Source: Patiria pectinifera (taxonomy: Eukaryota > Echinodermata > Asteroidea > Valvatida > Asterinidae). From it: 64,000 bases of DNA. This document shows, one piece after another, positions 1 through 14,200 of this stretch. Below the pieces are notes generated by a model. The model did no database searches. It was not told where the DNA came from and worked only from the letters and a program-made list of their open reading frames with translations. Made by a program: the position numbers and the translations under genes. The stretch's first letter is position 1. Each line of letters opens with the position of its first letter. Where the stretch lies: NCBI GenBank assembly GCA_029964075.1, contig CM057147.1, forward strand, positions 26,743,513 to 26,807,512, read 5' to 3'.

Positions 1-3000
1 AATTAAGGCGAGCCATCGCCGTAATTGCATAGTAACCCTCGGGGAATCTACGGGGCCAAGCCACGGGGATTTAGGTTAATCCAACAGGGTGATGATAACT
101 CATCTCCCTTTACCGAGAAAACAAATCTTGGGTTTTTTTTTTCTTTCGAAGATCCTTCATCCGTGTTTCGCTCAACACCGCGGTTGAATTGTACATATCC
201 GTCGCAATTTCATTAATTCTAAACTGATTAAGTTTAAAGGCAGATCTCCGACTTTGATATTTACTTTTACTCGGATTGAATTCGATTCTGTCATGCCAAA
301 TGGTATCAAAACTATCTGAATTCACAAACCTCGGGCAAAAGCAAGTTAAAGGCATTGGAGTTATTTTAATCAAAATCTAGTCTTGAATTTTCAATGGGTT
401 TGAATTTCTCTTTTCCCGAAACGTCAAGTCAATTTCTGAACTGTAAGTTGATTTGGTGAACAGGCAATGCGGACAGAAATGGCTATCTGTTCTTTGTATG
501 TACTAAGATACAAGTTATTCCACGCATTTTTGATGTAACGTGGCCAATCGTATGCTTCGTCTCTTATGACACAGACGTGACTAACCAATGACTGTTATCG
601 TTTGATGTGCATGTACTTTCTGAGTAATTGCTATGAATTGCACGCCATACAGTATTACACAAACTGTTTACCAAGTCCTATGCAAAATATTACATTGCAA
701 CAGACCGGATCGATATAATTACACTGAAAAATGGTTTCATTTAGATGCCAATCTACAGTGATCCAACACATTAAGCCCACTATGGCATCGCTTTCAAACT
801 TGTTAGTGAACAAGAAAAACAAATTTTATCACAAAAAGTCAGCAAGTAATAGTTTATACTGCACGTAAAAACCATGTCAGTGCCAGCAGTCAGTTTGACA
901 TTTCAGGAGCTGATCCCGGGTAGGCATATGTGGCAAAACAGACTACGACCATTGGACACCAGACCTTTCCAATTTCAAATGATATTACAATCAGAATTGT
1001 TCATTGTAACATGACGATTCGAAGTTGATAAATATTCTTTATTCAGACAATAAGTAATCCTTGTCTTAATAAGCATGTTAGAAAAGATTTCTTAAATACA
1101 CACAAATACGCTGAAAGACTGATGGAATATTAAGGTTTTTGAATTACTACACTTAAAAGTTTACAATGAAATGATGTGGAAAAAATAACATAATAATGCC
1201 AACTCATAGCCGTCTGCGCTCCTACATGAACAGCGCCCTCTTGGTGTACATTCAATAGTGAAAACAATCTTATCATCATCATAAACATTGCATACAGTGT
1301 GTCCACTTTGTAATCGCGGTGTTTTGTTTTCAAGACCAAATTGCCAAGTCACGTATGCACACCGACAAGATTTTAGCGAGCATTGACAAAAAATGAAGGA
1401 ACATCTTTGACGTCATTCTATGTGACGTCGGCATGTAATGGCAGAAGTCCGCTAATAATTGTGTGGTTCAAAAAGCGAAAAATCATTTTGATTGAAATAA
1501 ATTTACAGATTGAGAACTACTCGGTTCTAATTTTATTTTTAAAAAAACACCAGAATGCCGTACAGCACAGATTTAACAATTACTCAACAAAATAATTGAT
1601 GAAACTTGCTTAATTTAATGTACTTCAGTAGATACCGCTACACATTTTCATTGGGTAGCGCCCTCAAACGGCCAAAAACGATTTTTCCTGCCGTGATTGA
1701 TTGGGGCCCTATCTTTGTCCCATGCACGAGGCGTATACGGACGGGTGTCTCTTAATTCATCATTGCCACGACCCGAATTACAAAATTCCCCAACTGAATC
1801 TGTTATCCCCATCAATCAATGCAATCCTCGTCACTTGATGCATCATACACACATAATGCGTGTACCATCCACGAAGATTGAATATTTCAGAAGTCTCACG
1901 CGTGTGGTAATGCGATTGAACGCCAGCTAAGATGGTAATTAGGGAAGTGGTAACAACAGCTGTGCTTATTTTGAGTCTAATTTTCTTAAAGAACACCGCT
2001 TCTGTAGGATATCCGTCAATTGATCGTCACCGAGGGCCATCGTGCATGAAGCTATTAAAAATAAACAACCAATTTCTTCCTTTTTTTTATCACGGCTGTC
2101 GACAAATCCATACAAACTGACCTTTCATGTCTGTCCCTGTAAATTAACGAACCCAAAAGAGACTATGATTGTAAATAAAACGAGTGAGGCCGAAGATACG
2201 AGCGTTGGTGATGACACAAGGCAAGACAGATGTGGAGGAAAGAAATCAATCGAAAAGAATGTAAGGATGTGCTCCCTGGCTGCCTTAAAACCTCCTAAAA
2301 AATATAGCAGGATACTTCTTACAAACTATTCCCCACGGCAAATGTTACATTGGCACACGCACTTCTACAAATCGCATCACTGTCAAAAGCTGTTTGAACA
2401 CTGAACTCTTTCCCAATGCACGAACTCAAGTTAACTGACAAAATGCACTTCTCCGATAAGGGTTAAAAAGTGTATCTTGATACATGATTCTAATGTATAT
2501 AGAAAGTGACATTTTAATGGCCCCAATTTCTCCTCGCGGCCCTTTTGTTTATGTCAGTTTAAATGTCAGCCCTCGATAGCTTGACGGATTTTACTGCCCT
2601 GAAAATGCATACTCGAGCTACCCACGCGACTGAGTTTTTATAACCCAAATTTTAGGCAGTACACGAGCCAATATCATCGTACGGCTGCGGAAAAAAAGAT
2701 ATAACATCGAGAGAGAATCGTGCTCGCACCGTACGCTGCTTAAAGCTAAATGGACAACATTTTGCAACCATTCAAAAACGAAACTGCCAAAATATTATGA
2801 AATATTCTACTTGATTTTCAGTAAACAATAGGATCAAGAATCCTGTGAAAGCATGGTGCCTAGTATGCTTTTCAAGAAAAGAGGAATTATCATCATTTCT
2901 GTGCGATGGTTAGGACGCAAACCATCGCGAGGAAAAAGAGTGTTTTGGGGTCAAGAACTGCTCCAAATTGACCGAATTTAGTTTAGTTTGCAAACGGTTA

Positions 3001-3679
3001 CATATCTGTGAATGAGAGTGATTTTTCCCGAGTGACAAAGAAAGATCAAACCACAAGAGGGTGCAAGTCAAAATGTATTAATGACCATTTTGGAAGGGAA
3101 GTCTTTCAACCGGAACCTTGCATTGCCTCGAGAAAACAAAATGAACATACATTTTCATAATTATCTCAAATAGCTGAAATTTGGACAGGTTAGTTTTTAA
3201 TAACCTGCTTCCAATTTATTGTATCGTTGCTCCTTGAATCATTAAAAGTACTTTTTTTTGCAAATGGTGTTCATTGCCTTTAAAAGAGGCTCCAGGGGTG
3301 TTTTGACAAAATTCCAAGTTAAAGTTCATAGAGGTTGCATGCTGCGTGTTAATTAAAGTCACTGCATTAAAGTGCACGGCAGCTGTGTACCGACACCAGA
3401 CCGCAACCAGCTGTTTCGTGCGCAGTTTGTTGGTTCAATGGGTTTCCCGCTGAAAGGAATGCGTGTGCTACTCTATCAGTGACGTCATCCATCCTGGCCC
3501 TGACTATCTGTGGAATGTCCAGAGAAGATGCCCACATCCTATGTGATGCCAGATCGAGATCAATCAACTTTGTCAATCCGCGCAGATGAATATTTTTGTC
3601 ATCGTCTGCTTGCTGGAGTGAATTTGTCTCCGTTTCGCACAGGCGTGTTGATTAGGTGTTCTGGATTTCCTTTAAAACC
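1..3679. other. 3' flanking intergenic DNA of the WSCD gene
   Basis: AT-rich DNA with only short shadow reading frames and no recognisable protein. It contains TGACGTCA palindromes at 1408-1415 and 3480-3487 and simple T/A runs. Nothing else in it could be assigned. Confidence 0.5.
3215..3220 (-). terminator. Candidate poly(A) signal for the WSCD gene
   Basis: AATAAA on the minus strand (TTTATT on plus) is the first canonical signal seen downstream of the WSCD stop. It implies a 3' UTR of about 1.7 kb. ATTAAA lies a few bases further on. A weaker CATAAA variant near 4716-4721 could serve instead. Transcript data are needed to choose. Confidence 0.25.
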
Positions 3680-3921
3680 AGGACCCAATTTCGCAGCTCT
3701 GCTAACCAGATTATTCCGTGCTTACGATCACTATTCTGTGCTAGCACAGTTAGCAAAAAACAAACTTGTACTTAGCCCGGTAAGCACAGAATCCTTAGTT
3801 ACGGGATGTATGTGCATAAGCCAAAATAACTCGCTGAGCTGTGAAATAATAGCGTAAGCACGGAATTTTCTGCTACAGTTTGCCAGTTTCGCTAACGGTG
3901 AGCAGAACCATGAAATTGGGC
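3680..3921. mobile_element. MITE-like element with terminal inverted repeats (GGGCCCAATTTCAT family, diverged copy)
   Basis: Begins GGACCCAATTTCGCAGCTC and ends ACCATGAAATTGGGC, which is its approximate reverse complement. The interior carries several 'GTAAGCACAGAAT' / 'GCTTAC' style motifs in both orientations. A better-preserved relative lies at 52465-52741. It has no coding capacity, so this is a non-autonomous DNA-transposon-like repeat. Confidence 0.65.
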
Positions 3922-4923
3922 AATGCGCAAATTAAAATGGCATGACACATCTAGGACAAAGCCCATTTCTCCCTCCAAGGCCTCTAGATCGACTATAGCC
4001 TTATTGCAGACAGGATATCATCCGCCATGTTTGGTCTATGGCGCGTGTAGTACAAAACTACGGTCCTATTGCACTCATGTTCTTCCTGTTTTGGGAACGT
4101 GGTTGGAATATGATTGGTCCAAATTTGTTGGATTCCTGCAATGCTTCCGTATAAAAGGCATGGATTTACGTCATCCTCAGTGACTCTTTGTAACGAGACT
4201 GCTTGGCGATACGCTCCGTGAGCTTTGTAGCCGAAGCTTGCATCAGTCATTAGTATTTTAAGCAAGACTTTAAAAAAAAAAGTCTCATCTCTAGTCGGCG
4301 GCACTCTTTGAGAACTTTGATCTTTGTATCTTGGGATCTTAGTAATATTGAATTGATCTTAGTAGTACTGTTGTGAGGTTATAATAGAGCCCATCAGACT
4401 CAAGATGGCAGGATTCTTTTAGCTTACGCGACTACCCCCTCCCCCAAACCTCGTCAATGATGGCAATTTGCACAACATTGTGTAGTGCTCCTTGACGAGC
4501 ACGTGACGCAATATTATAGCAATTAAAGCCTTAGGTTTGACTTACCATTAAAAATAACAAAATGACAAAGCAACTGATCAAATCAAGATGCTCTAAGATC
4601 ACACCCAAAGTCGGAATTGGTCAGAAATTTAGGAATCGGTATATTTGGCCCGTACTGGTATTAACAATCACTGGTACATGGTGACAAATCGCTCTTGTTT
4701 ACGTTGGTCACTGGTTTATGGTATATACCGTCTACCTCAAACCTGAATAACGAACTTTGTTCCCATTCTACTGTAGTTTGTATCCTTTCAATGAACACAA
4801 AACAATAGCATGAAATTCTAACTGGAATGTGTAAATATTGTTTTAAAATCTTAATAAGTTCATAATAAACGTCGAATACAATATTTTGATATTTTTTTAA
4901 ATAAATAGTATTGTTTTCCGCGC
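3922..4923. other. Probable WSCD 3' UTR and flank
   Basis: About 1 kb directly downstream of the WSCD stop on the minus strand. No protein match is seen. It would be 3' UTR if the AATAAA at 3215-3220 is used. Confidence 0.35.
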
Positions 4924-5291
4924 TCAAATGTGCAGGCCTGGGTTGTAATCCTTCGGTAGTTCCGAGCAGTTCCTGAGCTTCAGTGCCATGGAGACCGTCT
5001 TCAGCGACAGCTCAACCATCTCGCGCATCTCCTCCGTGTAGGGGTCAAAGGTCAAGGGGTTCTTCCGCTTGCCCGACCGTTTGAACTTTCCGTGAGGGCT
5101 GCTCAACACGCATAACAGTCTGCCCTCGTCCACGGGAACGTGTAGGAAATTAACGATGCCTTTGAGCACGTCGTAAAGTCTCGTCTGCAAATCCTCGTAG
5201 TAAACCACGTGGAGTCTTTTACTGTACTGTATAAAATTGACGGCCGTGTTGGCCCACGTGCGCGATTTCCCCGTTACGAAAGCGATCCACT
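4924..5291 (-). CDS. WSCD1/2-like: WSCD exon 8: C-terminal sulfotransferase domain and stop
   Basis: The acceptor is TTTTTGCAG. It encodes residues 493-614, starting [14 protein letters not shown], then [13 protein letters not shown], the C-terminal PAPS-contact segment [10 protein letters not shown] at 560-569, FDPYTEEM, and the end DYNPGLHI followed by TGA at 4926-4924. Family proteins finish at a similar point after the 'DY.P' motif, so the C-terminus looks complete. Confidence 0.95.
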
Positions 5292-8200
5292 CTGCAAAAA
5301 AAGAAGAAAAGATACAAGAGAAAGTTTACTTGCGTAAGTCCGTTTCCGTTATCACATGTGTTCTTTATGTCTGCAAATTGTGTAAGAGGTCTCTTTTGTG
5401 GTTCTCTAAAATGATTGATATCGAGAACTGATGAACTTTACATTGTCAAAGGAACACATTTATCAAAGTGCAGTTTAGCATTTACGTCAAGCAGATGACA
5501 AACAGGAAAACGCGGCTGTTGCGAGACAAAGGCGCGGCACCGTTTTACTGCGACACAACGTAAATTCTCTCTATCGATTCTCATTTCCCGCGATCTCACC
5601 TGTCCCCTTTGTGTACTGCGTTTCCGGTGCGAAGCCAACATGGCCGCCGAACTTCCGGTTGTGCTCCGATATGATTGCCTTGTACGGGTTCCGGATGATC
5701 AGGATGGCGCTCTGAAAGCTTCGCACGTGTTCCTCGTCGAATCGGTGCGTCTTGACGCCGATGGTGTTGCCTTTCGTCCACTTCTCCTTTTCTCCGAGGA
5801 ACCCTGGCATGATAGGTGGAAAGGAGCACTGTGATTGGTTAGAGATTGATCACGCTGCTCCCGCCATCTTTAAAATACTGTGACTGCTTTTTATTTTGTC
5901 ACGCGTAATGCATTAACCGAGCGAATTAATCGACCTATGTGTTTTGCTTCACTTAATGTAAACACTGAAAAAAATTAATAATTCTACATGCAAAAATGCA
6001 CAATTTATTAAATACTCAAGTGTAAAATCTGATTTTTGAATCAACTTTTTTTTCGTTGCGTTTGCTTGATGCGTTCTTAACTAGAAATATTATTGGAAAA
6101 AATAACAGTTTCTCTCAATTTTTGGGAGCAGATATAGATGACGACTACATGTTCTCATATTGAGGGTATTGGGTAATCGTTAAAGGGCCCATGCAATGTA
6201 ATTCTTTGAATACAATCCTTGAAAATGCACCTTTGTATCTCATTTAACCTTATTTTCGATTTTCGTTTTGCCATTTTCAAGGGTATTTTTGTGCCTTTTT
6301 CGTTTCTATGCTAATGCCAAGTTCCATATTCATGAGCAAAAGTGTGATGTCATTTCAGGCAGAAACCTCAATGTTGCAGCTATTTCAGCACAAAAAGTTG
6401 CCAGAATTTTGGATATTTTTCTGTCCTAAATGTTCTTTTCTGTGGTGATTCGTTGTTGCGTCAGTACATGGCAGTAAGCCAGTGAGCAAACTTTTCTCAC
6501 AAATGTTTTCAATGAGCAAATTTTTGGGTTGACAATTCCAAAAAATGTGCCCTTAAGTGAACAGTGTCTTCCTGAAATGCCATCACAGCAACAACGCCCT
6601 CAGTTGTTCGGAAAAGCATGGACAATTTTAAATGTTTAAAAGTGCACTCTTCAAGAAAATAACCAAAAATGGATGTCAAATAGTTTTCGTACATTTAAGA
6701 GGAGTAGAAAGTTGCACAAAATATATTTCTCAGAAAGATTCATTTCACAGACCCTTTCAATCTACCACGGCCTGACACGTACATTCATAGATGATACTTT
6801 CCCAACTAGAGGTAATTTATTTTAGTAGTGTTTGTAAACTTGTATACAAATGGTTACATACTTGATGGAATAATGTCCCTCCATTAAACACAGCTGATGT
6901 TGGAACAGTTAATAATTATACCTCAATTGTGTTCACTTTTTAAACGGAATCACTATACATGCAGAAGGTAACATTCCGACTGACCTTTTTTGAAAAGATC
7001 GCCGTCATTATAAAAACTACCCGTGTAGATCCCCGTGGCTCTCTCGATAAGGTAGCGAACCCACGTGTTGCCGGAACCAGGGAAACTAGCAACAGCTACC
7101 ATCGGCAGGGTACCAACCGGCTTTAACGTGATGTTATTGCAACGGTTATCTGTGAAACAAATAGGAATATATTTATCAGTGGGCGTCAAAAAATGTATCA
7201 TGTACAAACTGTTCTAATTCAACAAAGCGAGAAATATCGTTCTCAAGGGAAATATATCAAAGAGTTGAAGGAAGTGAAATTGCTGTCGCCTCGATTTCCA
7301 GTATGTATATTTTTTTTCATATCAGCGGCTCAAGTCAGTCGTTATAAAAATTGTTATCAACACAAAATATAATAAAGATAAGGTATTGTTCTCATTACAT
7401 GTTTTATTTCTAATTTCCCTTTTTGGTTGAAACTTCTGCTCCTTTAAAACATATTTCAACGCTATTTGTTTTGATCATTGCAGATAACGTCATGAAATTT
7501 AAATACGCTACGCGGCCTCGCATGAGGTTAATCAAGAAAAGCCTTCAGGCCGTTTCCTATAATTGGGTAATTTGTGGCTATGACTGCGGTGTTTTGGCAT
7601 TGGCGCTACGATACACAGCCGTAGCCCTAGATATTTCATAACTCCTTGGGCTTACCTTCCGCAGCAGTCTGGTACACGGACAAAGTGGACTCCCCACCGC
7701 AGTAGTAATTCTCGTCCCCGGCGCACGGCACGTTGCACTCGTGGGGCGACAAGGTCTTCTCCATGCGGAACTCTTCAGTGAAGCGGCCGCAGTGACACTC
7801 CTTACCGGCTCCCAACGCGGCCACGGGAAAAAGCTTGAATATAAAAAAACATGAAAAATTCACTCATCAAAACTAAGATTTTGAATTTAATCAACTAGAA
7901 AGTAAGAAGGGGTACCAAATCAAGCGATTCTTATTAAAAGCATAATTTGTTCTTATAAATTGGGTATACAACATGACGTCACGTTTTGAGAACAAAAACT
8001 TCAATTTTAAAAAGAGCTACAACGTAGCCCAAATCCTGTGTGATGTAAGCCTATATAAACATTTGAATCGGTTTATACAAACAAAGGACACTTTTAAACG
8101 TGGAATTTAATGACTGACTGTATGTTATGGTACTTTTGAAATGAATAAGGTTTAATAAATAGCGGTGTTTAAATTACTGCAAATGGTGCCTTTTGGAGAT

Positions 8201-11200
8201 ATTCCCATAGACTTGTGCACAAAACATATCTGAACTCGAATGACACCTAACCCTAAGCTAAACTTAACCTAACTAACTAAACCTTGCTAATTTGGGTTTT
8301 GCGTCAAGAAAAAAATCGATTAAGGCTATTTGTGACAGTAAAATCATGCCTAGAAACAGGACTTGAAACATCTACCTTATCTCCCTAAGGTACAACTTTT
8401 TAGCAAAACCTGTCTCACTAATAATGGGCACCGTAATTTGCGAGAGTTACCATTCGTAATATTCATCTTTTCAAACCGGCTGTATTGCAAAATGTAAAAT
8501 GTTCGTCTTAAAATACTATTACTATTATCTTTCAGAGGCCATTATTTTGTCCAATTTGAGTAAAACCCGCCAGCTAGATTATTAATATCTTGTAATTTTT
8601 GTATAAAATTCCACCTGCAAATTTTTACTTTTTCATTCAACACCCTCACCCGCAGGTTAAAAAAAAACCGGTTGAACCGTACCGCCGATCATGCTAATAC
8701 AGAGAACGAGGGTAAGTTGCCCTCCAGAGCCTTCACTAAATTATTACTAACTTTCGTCTCAGCTGGACTGGGGATTGAAAGGATAAACAAAACATGTTCA
8801 GTCGCGGGACCATAATCTGGCTAAGGCAGAAGACTCCCTACTTAAGTATATTAACTTCCTTGGCTTAGTCAATGCCGTGTTTGATTCGTCAAACGGTGAG
8901 TGTGCCTTGGGAGATTCCGTAAACCGATTATACTGAATAGTAAGATCGGGGATTGTGCCGAAAGAAAAAAAATGTCTTTCAAAACCTTTTCACGGAGGAA
9001 CAAAACCATTTCCCCCTTAATCTAATTTATCCCCTGTCACGGGAGATTTTGTATGATTCCTCCTCCAAACAAGGTGCTGCGAGGTTACTTTCATATCGAG
9101 TTGAGTTTTGTTTTTGTAACAAGCGATGGGATGTTTGACCGGGCACGGTTTGATGACGATGATGCTTAATTTCGCCATGGCTAGCGTCAATATTTGCGGA
9201 CCTGGATGACGATCGCTGGGCACGGGGGACACGAGGGCTGTTGACTCAGGCGATGGAAGGAGACAGTAAACGGAGGGGGCAATATAATTGCTGTCACATC
9301 TTTAAGGTTGTTACAATCCCGTACAGGAAGAACACTGTCCTCGGATGGTAGGAGATGCAAAGATGGGAAAGTTTGTTGCTGCTGTTGCTAATGCTGCATT
9401 ATGTGTTTGTCACTACTGCATGTGTTGTTATTGTTGTGCTGTTGCGGATCTGGGTGTTGCAGCTGCTGCACTGGTGCCATTCATGGTCTACTTCATGTTG
9501 TTTTGCTGTTGCTGTTGCTACTTCTTATTGTCGCTGCCCATGTTTAATAGCAAAATTTCTGTTCTTTTGATGTTGTTTCTGCTATACTAGCGCTGCTACA
9601 ACTAAGATCACTGTACTGAACTCTTGCTTCTGCTCCAGCAAGTATACTGTCGCTCCTGCTGCTGCAGTGTTGCTGTTCTGCTGCTGCTACTGTTTGTTGC
9701 CGATGTTGAAAGAAGGTTTCTGTTCTTTTGCTGCTGCTCCTGATACTGTTGCAACTTATACCACTGTTGCTGCTGCTGCCACTGTTGTTATTCTGCAAGG
9801 ACTGTCTATGCTGCTGTTCTGCTAGTACTGTCGCTGCTGCTGCTGCAGCAGCTGCTAGTATACACTGCAGTACGGTTGCTGCTGCTTATAGTATTGTAGT
9901 GCTGCTGCTATCACTTGTACTATACTGTCGATTTTAATTTTTGCTGCTCTTTTGGCTGCAGTTGATCATGCTAATGGTTCTAAAGCTAATGTTGCTATCA
10001 CTGGTACGGTTGCTACTTCTCTTGTTGATACTACATGTACTTCTTTTTAGGATACATTCGTTCCTTTTTAACCGAATGTCATGGTAATATGTATCAGTTG
10101 AACGAGAGTATTACTATCATTACTCCCGTTGACACAAGTCTACTTTCTTCAGTACCAAGATTTATTAAAAGTAAAGTGACCCCAAATCAATAAAAACGAA
10201 CGGCCATTTTGTCTCCAATATTGCAATTTTTTCACTTTAATATCTGTAAGATTGACTGATTCTGCCGTTCCGGAACTGCGTGTCGCGTGTAAGGCGCACT
10301 CAACATTATTTTTCCTGCACCCACGAGTTGCTAGAGTAAACACGCTCGATCGCTCCCTGATCATGTTGCTGCTAGCTCTGTCCTTGGTATTGCAAACACT
10401 CCACTGCCCATGTCAAGCTCAATGTCATCAACATCATCAGTTCTCTACCAAAGTTTACTCTTAAAGTGCCTCTTAAATTACCGGTTGATGAAAAAAAGCC
10501 AGCCATGCATGGAATCAAATCACGCGTAATGAGTCTCTTCATTGTTCAATAATTAATTAATCATGAATCATTTTTTTTACCCGTTCGTAGCATGTAGTCA
10601 CGCACGAGTCCACCGTCATTTTGGGCGCAGTGGTGAAGAATCCCGAGGGGAGAATTGGCTGGTTGCTCCGGGCATGTGGCCGGGGGACGCACGCTCGGAA
10701 ATCATCGGCTAAGCCTTCCGGGTCGCTTGATTCTTGCCCTTGACGAGCTAAAGAAGAAAATGTGCAGAAAAAAAAAGATAAATAAGCTCTTCATCTTTAA
10801 CTGCTTTTACGATGACTAAACCACTTATCTCCATAGCTCGTTTGCCATTCTGTACAAACAAGTGAAGCAACACACTGGTTTCATATCCCTCCATTCGAAT
10901 ATGGAAGGGAACCAGTCTCAACCACTCCCCTTGTTCAAATCAATTTTTCAAAAAGAATCTTCTCGAAGTATAGATGCGATTTTTTTTCTAAATAGATATT
11001 TTATACAGGCCCTATGTTATATAGTTACAATGCCGACGAAGGGTGCATTGGAATGTACCGGCGTGCAACGTGGTACCCTAGTCCATGACATTGTAATAAC
11101 AAGACTAAGCAAGTCTAGTAAAGTTGTTCCCAGAGGGCGCACTTTATATTCAATATATATAAAGTGGCTTAGAGTTTTGTAGACTATAAGCTGTAGTGGC

Positions 11201-14200
11201 AACGTAAAGGAAATAGGTAACTAATCCAATTCACATGTGACGGTCAGTCAGTGAGAGACTTAATCAACAAGTTGAATTCAACAAGCGACAGTCAGACAGT
11301 CAAAGAGTGAGTCAGCCAGGGAGTAAGTCCGGCCTATGATGCGCTTCATTTCGTGAGCAAATTGAAATCTGGTAGATTGTGCAATGGAGTAAATCATTCA
11401 ACTGCAAGCCAACGCCCTCTAGAGGTAAAAGTAGACACGGTTATCTGATGAAAACGTCCAATGCACACAAACTTTGTCAGGTTACCAACGAGATGATAAC
11501 TCCAAGGTAGAGAAAGGTAACTGTGGCCATTTTCAAAAACTTGGACATCGTCTTCCACTATGGCTTCACTTTTGAAATCATCCTGAAACGTTTCCTGATG
11601 CCCAAAACGTACAACCCGTGGTTCTTGTTAGACAATTTTTTTATTTAGAAGAGAAGGTGAAGATTAATTGAGCCCAAGGATCTAAAGTTCGTGCCTAACA
11701 TCGTGAAGCCTCTGCGTTAAGCCAAAGAGGAGATGGATATGCTGTTTGGGGAAAAACCTGTTTACTATGTATTGGCATGCTTGGGCCGGATGGAAAAAAG
11801 TTAAGGTCAATGCTCAGAGAATATCCATGAGCTTTAGGTTTATAGTCCGACTTGATCCAAGACTAGCTCTTCAACCGAGATCGTACGAGCGTGCACGTTT
11901 AGTGTATGCCCCGGGGCCGCACGCGGCGCGTCTAGACGGGGCATCACAATGGGCATCTACCTGCTTCATCGATCGATTCGCGTCCACATTGATTTTGAAA
12001 TTACTCCCCGGCATTCTGCGGCGGAAATGACACCGTGTTTATATCGAGGCGACCTCTGCTGAACGAATGCAATTTCACGGTGATCTGTCGTCCCTTTTCT
12101 TTAATGTGCATTTTATTAATTTTAACATGCTTAAGGTAAACTTACTACCAAAATATATTCTTGCGCATTATGTTTCACCGCTTTTAGGCAACATTAAGAG
12201 CGAAATATCAAATTGCGAATTTAAATCTACGATGAAAAAAAAGACAAAATTTATTGGTTAACGAATACCAAAACGTTGTGAAGAATTCTCTAAAACAATT
12301 GCAGTTACCGATTACTGAAGGACTGATTTGAAGTCTAATAATTCTTCAGAGGAAACCTTTATTGTGTTAATGTACACTCTCTCAAAAGTAACAAATTACA
12401 AATTCATACCACTTTGGAAACCATTTGGTAGGTCAATAAACACTGATACTCAAAAATGAGTATAAAACACTTTTTGATAAAAAGCCCCTGGCGATCAGAA
12501 ATGAGCAGAAACGTAATGTGAAGTAACGTGAGCACTCGACGATGTCCACTTCGAGACCCAGCAATGAAATTACGAGTGCCTAATTAAATTACCTTTGTAA
12601 TTAAAATACCGAAAATCGATCAGGGAGAATGTTTTCAACTGCAACCCTTGAAATCAATGCTGCACTGCCCTCCATAATAAAAAAATCTCTTTAGAAAAAA
12701 GGTCAATTTAATTTACGACTTGGCCCGCGTTTCAGGTCTTCGGGCCAAATTAACCGTATTTTTTCTCGGCCTATCCAATTTTGTTTCCTTTTCAGTTTGA
12801 AACAGCGGACCTATTTTTTTGTCTTTATCTGTCAAGAGGGTGGAGATTAAGATCTTGACTTGCAAGTGCCAGCGTCATCGTCAAGCCTGCGAGCCATTTT
12901 CGTGCTAGCAGCACCGCGCCGTGCGTCGACTTCTTTACCGGGCTTCGGAGCACGTTCTGCCCCCGTGCTAGATAGGAGGTTCGCGAAAGGAGAAATCAGT
13001 GAGAGACGATCGGCATTGCCAATGATGACGGGTATGATAAACCCAGGGTGATTTGGGGAGAGTGTGACGCGTCACACCGGGACTGTTTCGTGCCAGGTCG
13101 TGACACGGTTACAAGATGAGAACGTGTGCAGTGACAAGCGAAACAAAGCTCAGCGGGCAATTGCAGAGACGACTAGCGAGGCCAGGGAGACGATCTAGTC
13201 GGGCGCAACGGTGCGTGACGCGGCCACCACGCGGGATGCTTTATGCTTAACATACACGTATCAGTCGACGTGCGCAGAATAACAAATGAGACGTTACAGG
13301 TTTGAGTTTAGGTTAACTGTATCGTATGATACGTAAAATATGGCATAACCAAAAATCGAATGTAATATTTCTACTACGAAAAGGCCTGATCTGGAAAAAG
13401 TTCACCAAAGTGTGAATTGTACATATAATTTATTATATTTTCTTGACAGACAAAGGTAATGGTATTAACTTGAAAATTAACACATAAAGGTTTTTTGGGT
13501 TTTTTTTTAATATAAATGTTACATATGGCACTTTCACTTTTGTACTGGGAAATGTGTTCAATAACAATGAAATGAATGTAAAAAAAACCCACCCTGACTT
13601 CTCCAATTGAATTTAATCTGAGAGCGATGAGCCTATTGTGCAATACCAGTATCCTACCAATCGTAAAAAAAACACCTGCGTTCTGTATTTTAAATAAAAT
13701 TTCTTTGATGTAGGCCGCTGCAATATTGAAAATTGAACGTGTTTATTTATTCATTTTTCACTTCATCCTGCACACCTTCAATTATTCATGTCTCGCCGAG
13801 CTAACCTGACAATAATACCATCTGGCAAAATGTCATCATAATTCTCCGTGGAAAGGCTTCTTGCATTATTTATCGAAATGGGTATAGCCTAATTGAAAGA
13901 ACACGTAACAAGGCTGGCCCGAACTCGTCAAGAGATGCCGTTATTACATGTCTTGTAATTTACCGTGTGATAGTACTTTCTCTGGTGAATTACAGAAGAG
14001 GACACATTGCATTTTTAATGACAATCTCATTCCCAGGGGGGTCCATGCATTGTTATATACAAGGGCAAAATACACGTCAGATCGTAACTGCTTTGAATAC
14101 ATAAAACTGGTATACACAAGGTCGTTCGTGTAATTATGCAGTTGCAGAATAAGAACCCAAAAGGAATAGGAAATCCAATCAATCCAATTGCATTCATTAT

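Noticed and set aside
5804-5829. Upstream AG acceptor (CACAG|TGCTCC) for WSCD exon 7
   Set aside because: Using it would shift the frame out of the sulfotransferase sequence; the AG just before 5803 restores GFLGEKEKW in phase.
9345-9937. Cys/Leu/Val-rich plus-strand and Ser/Gln-rich minus-strand open frames
   Set aside because: They are translations of a degenerate TGC/TGT triplet tract in several frames at once, with no domain and no splice context.
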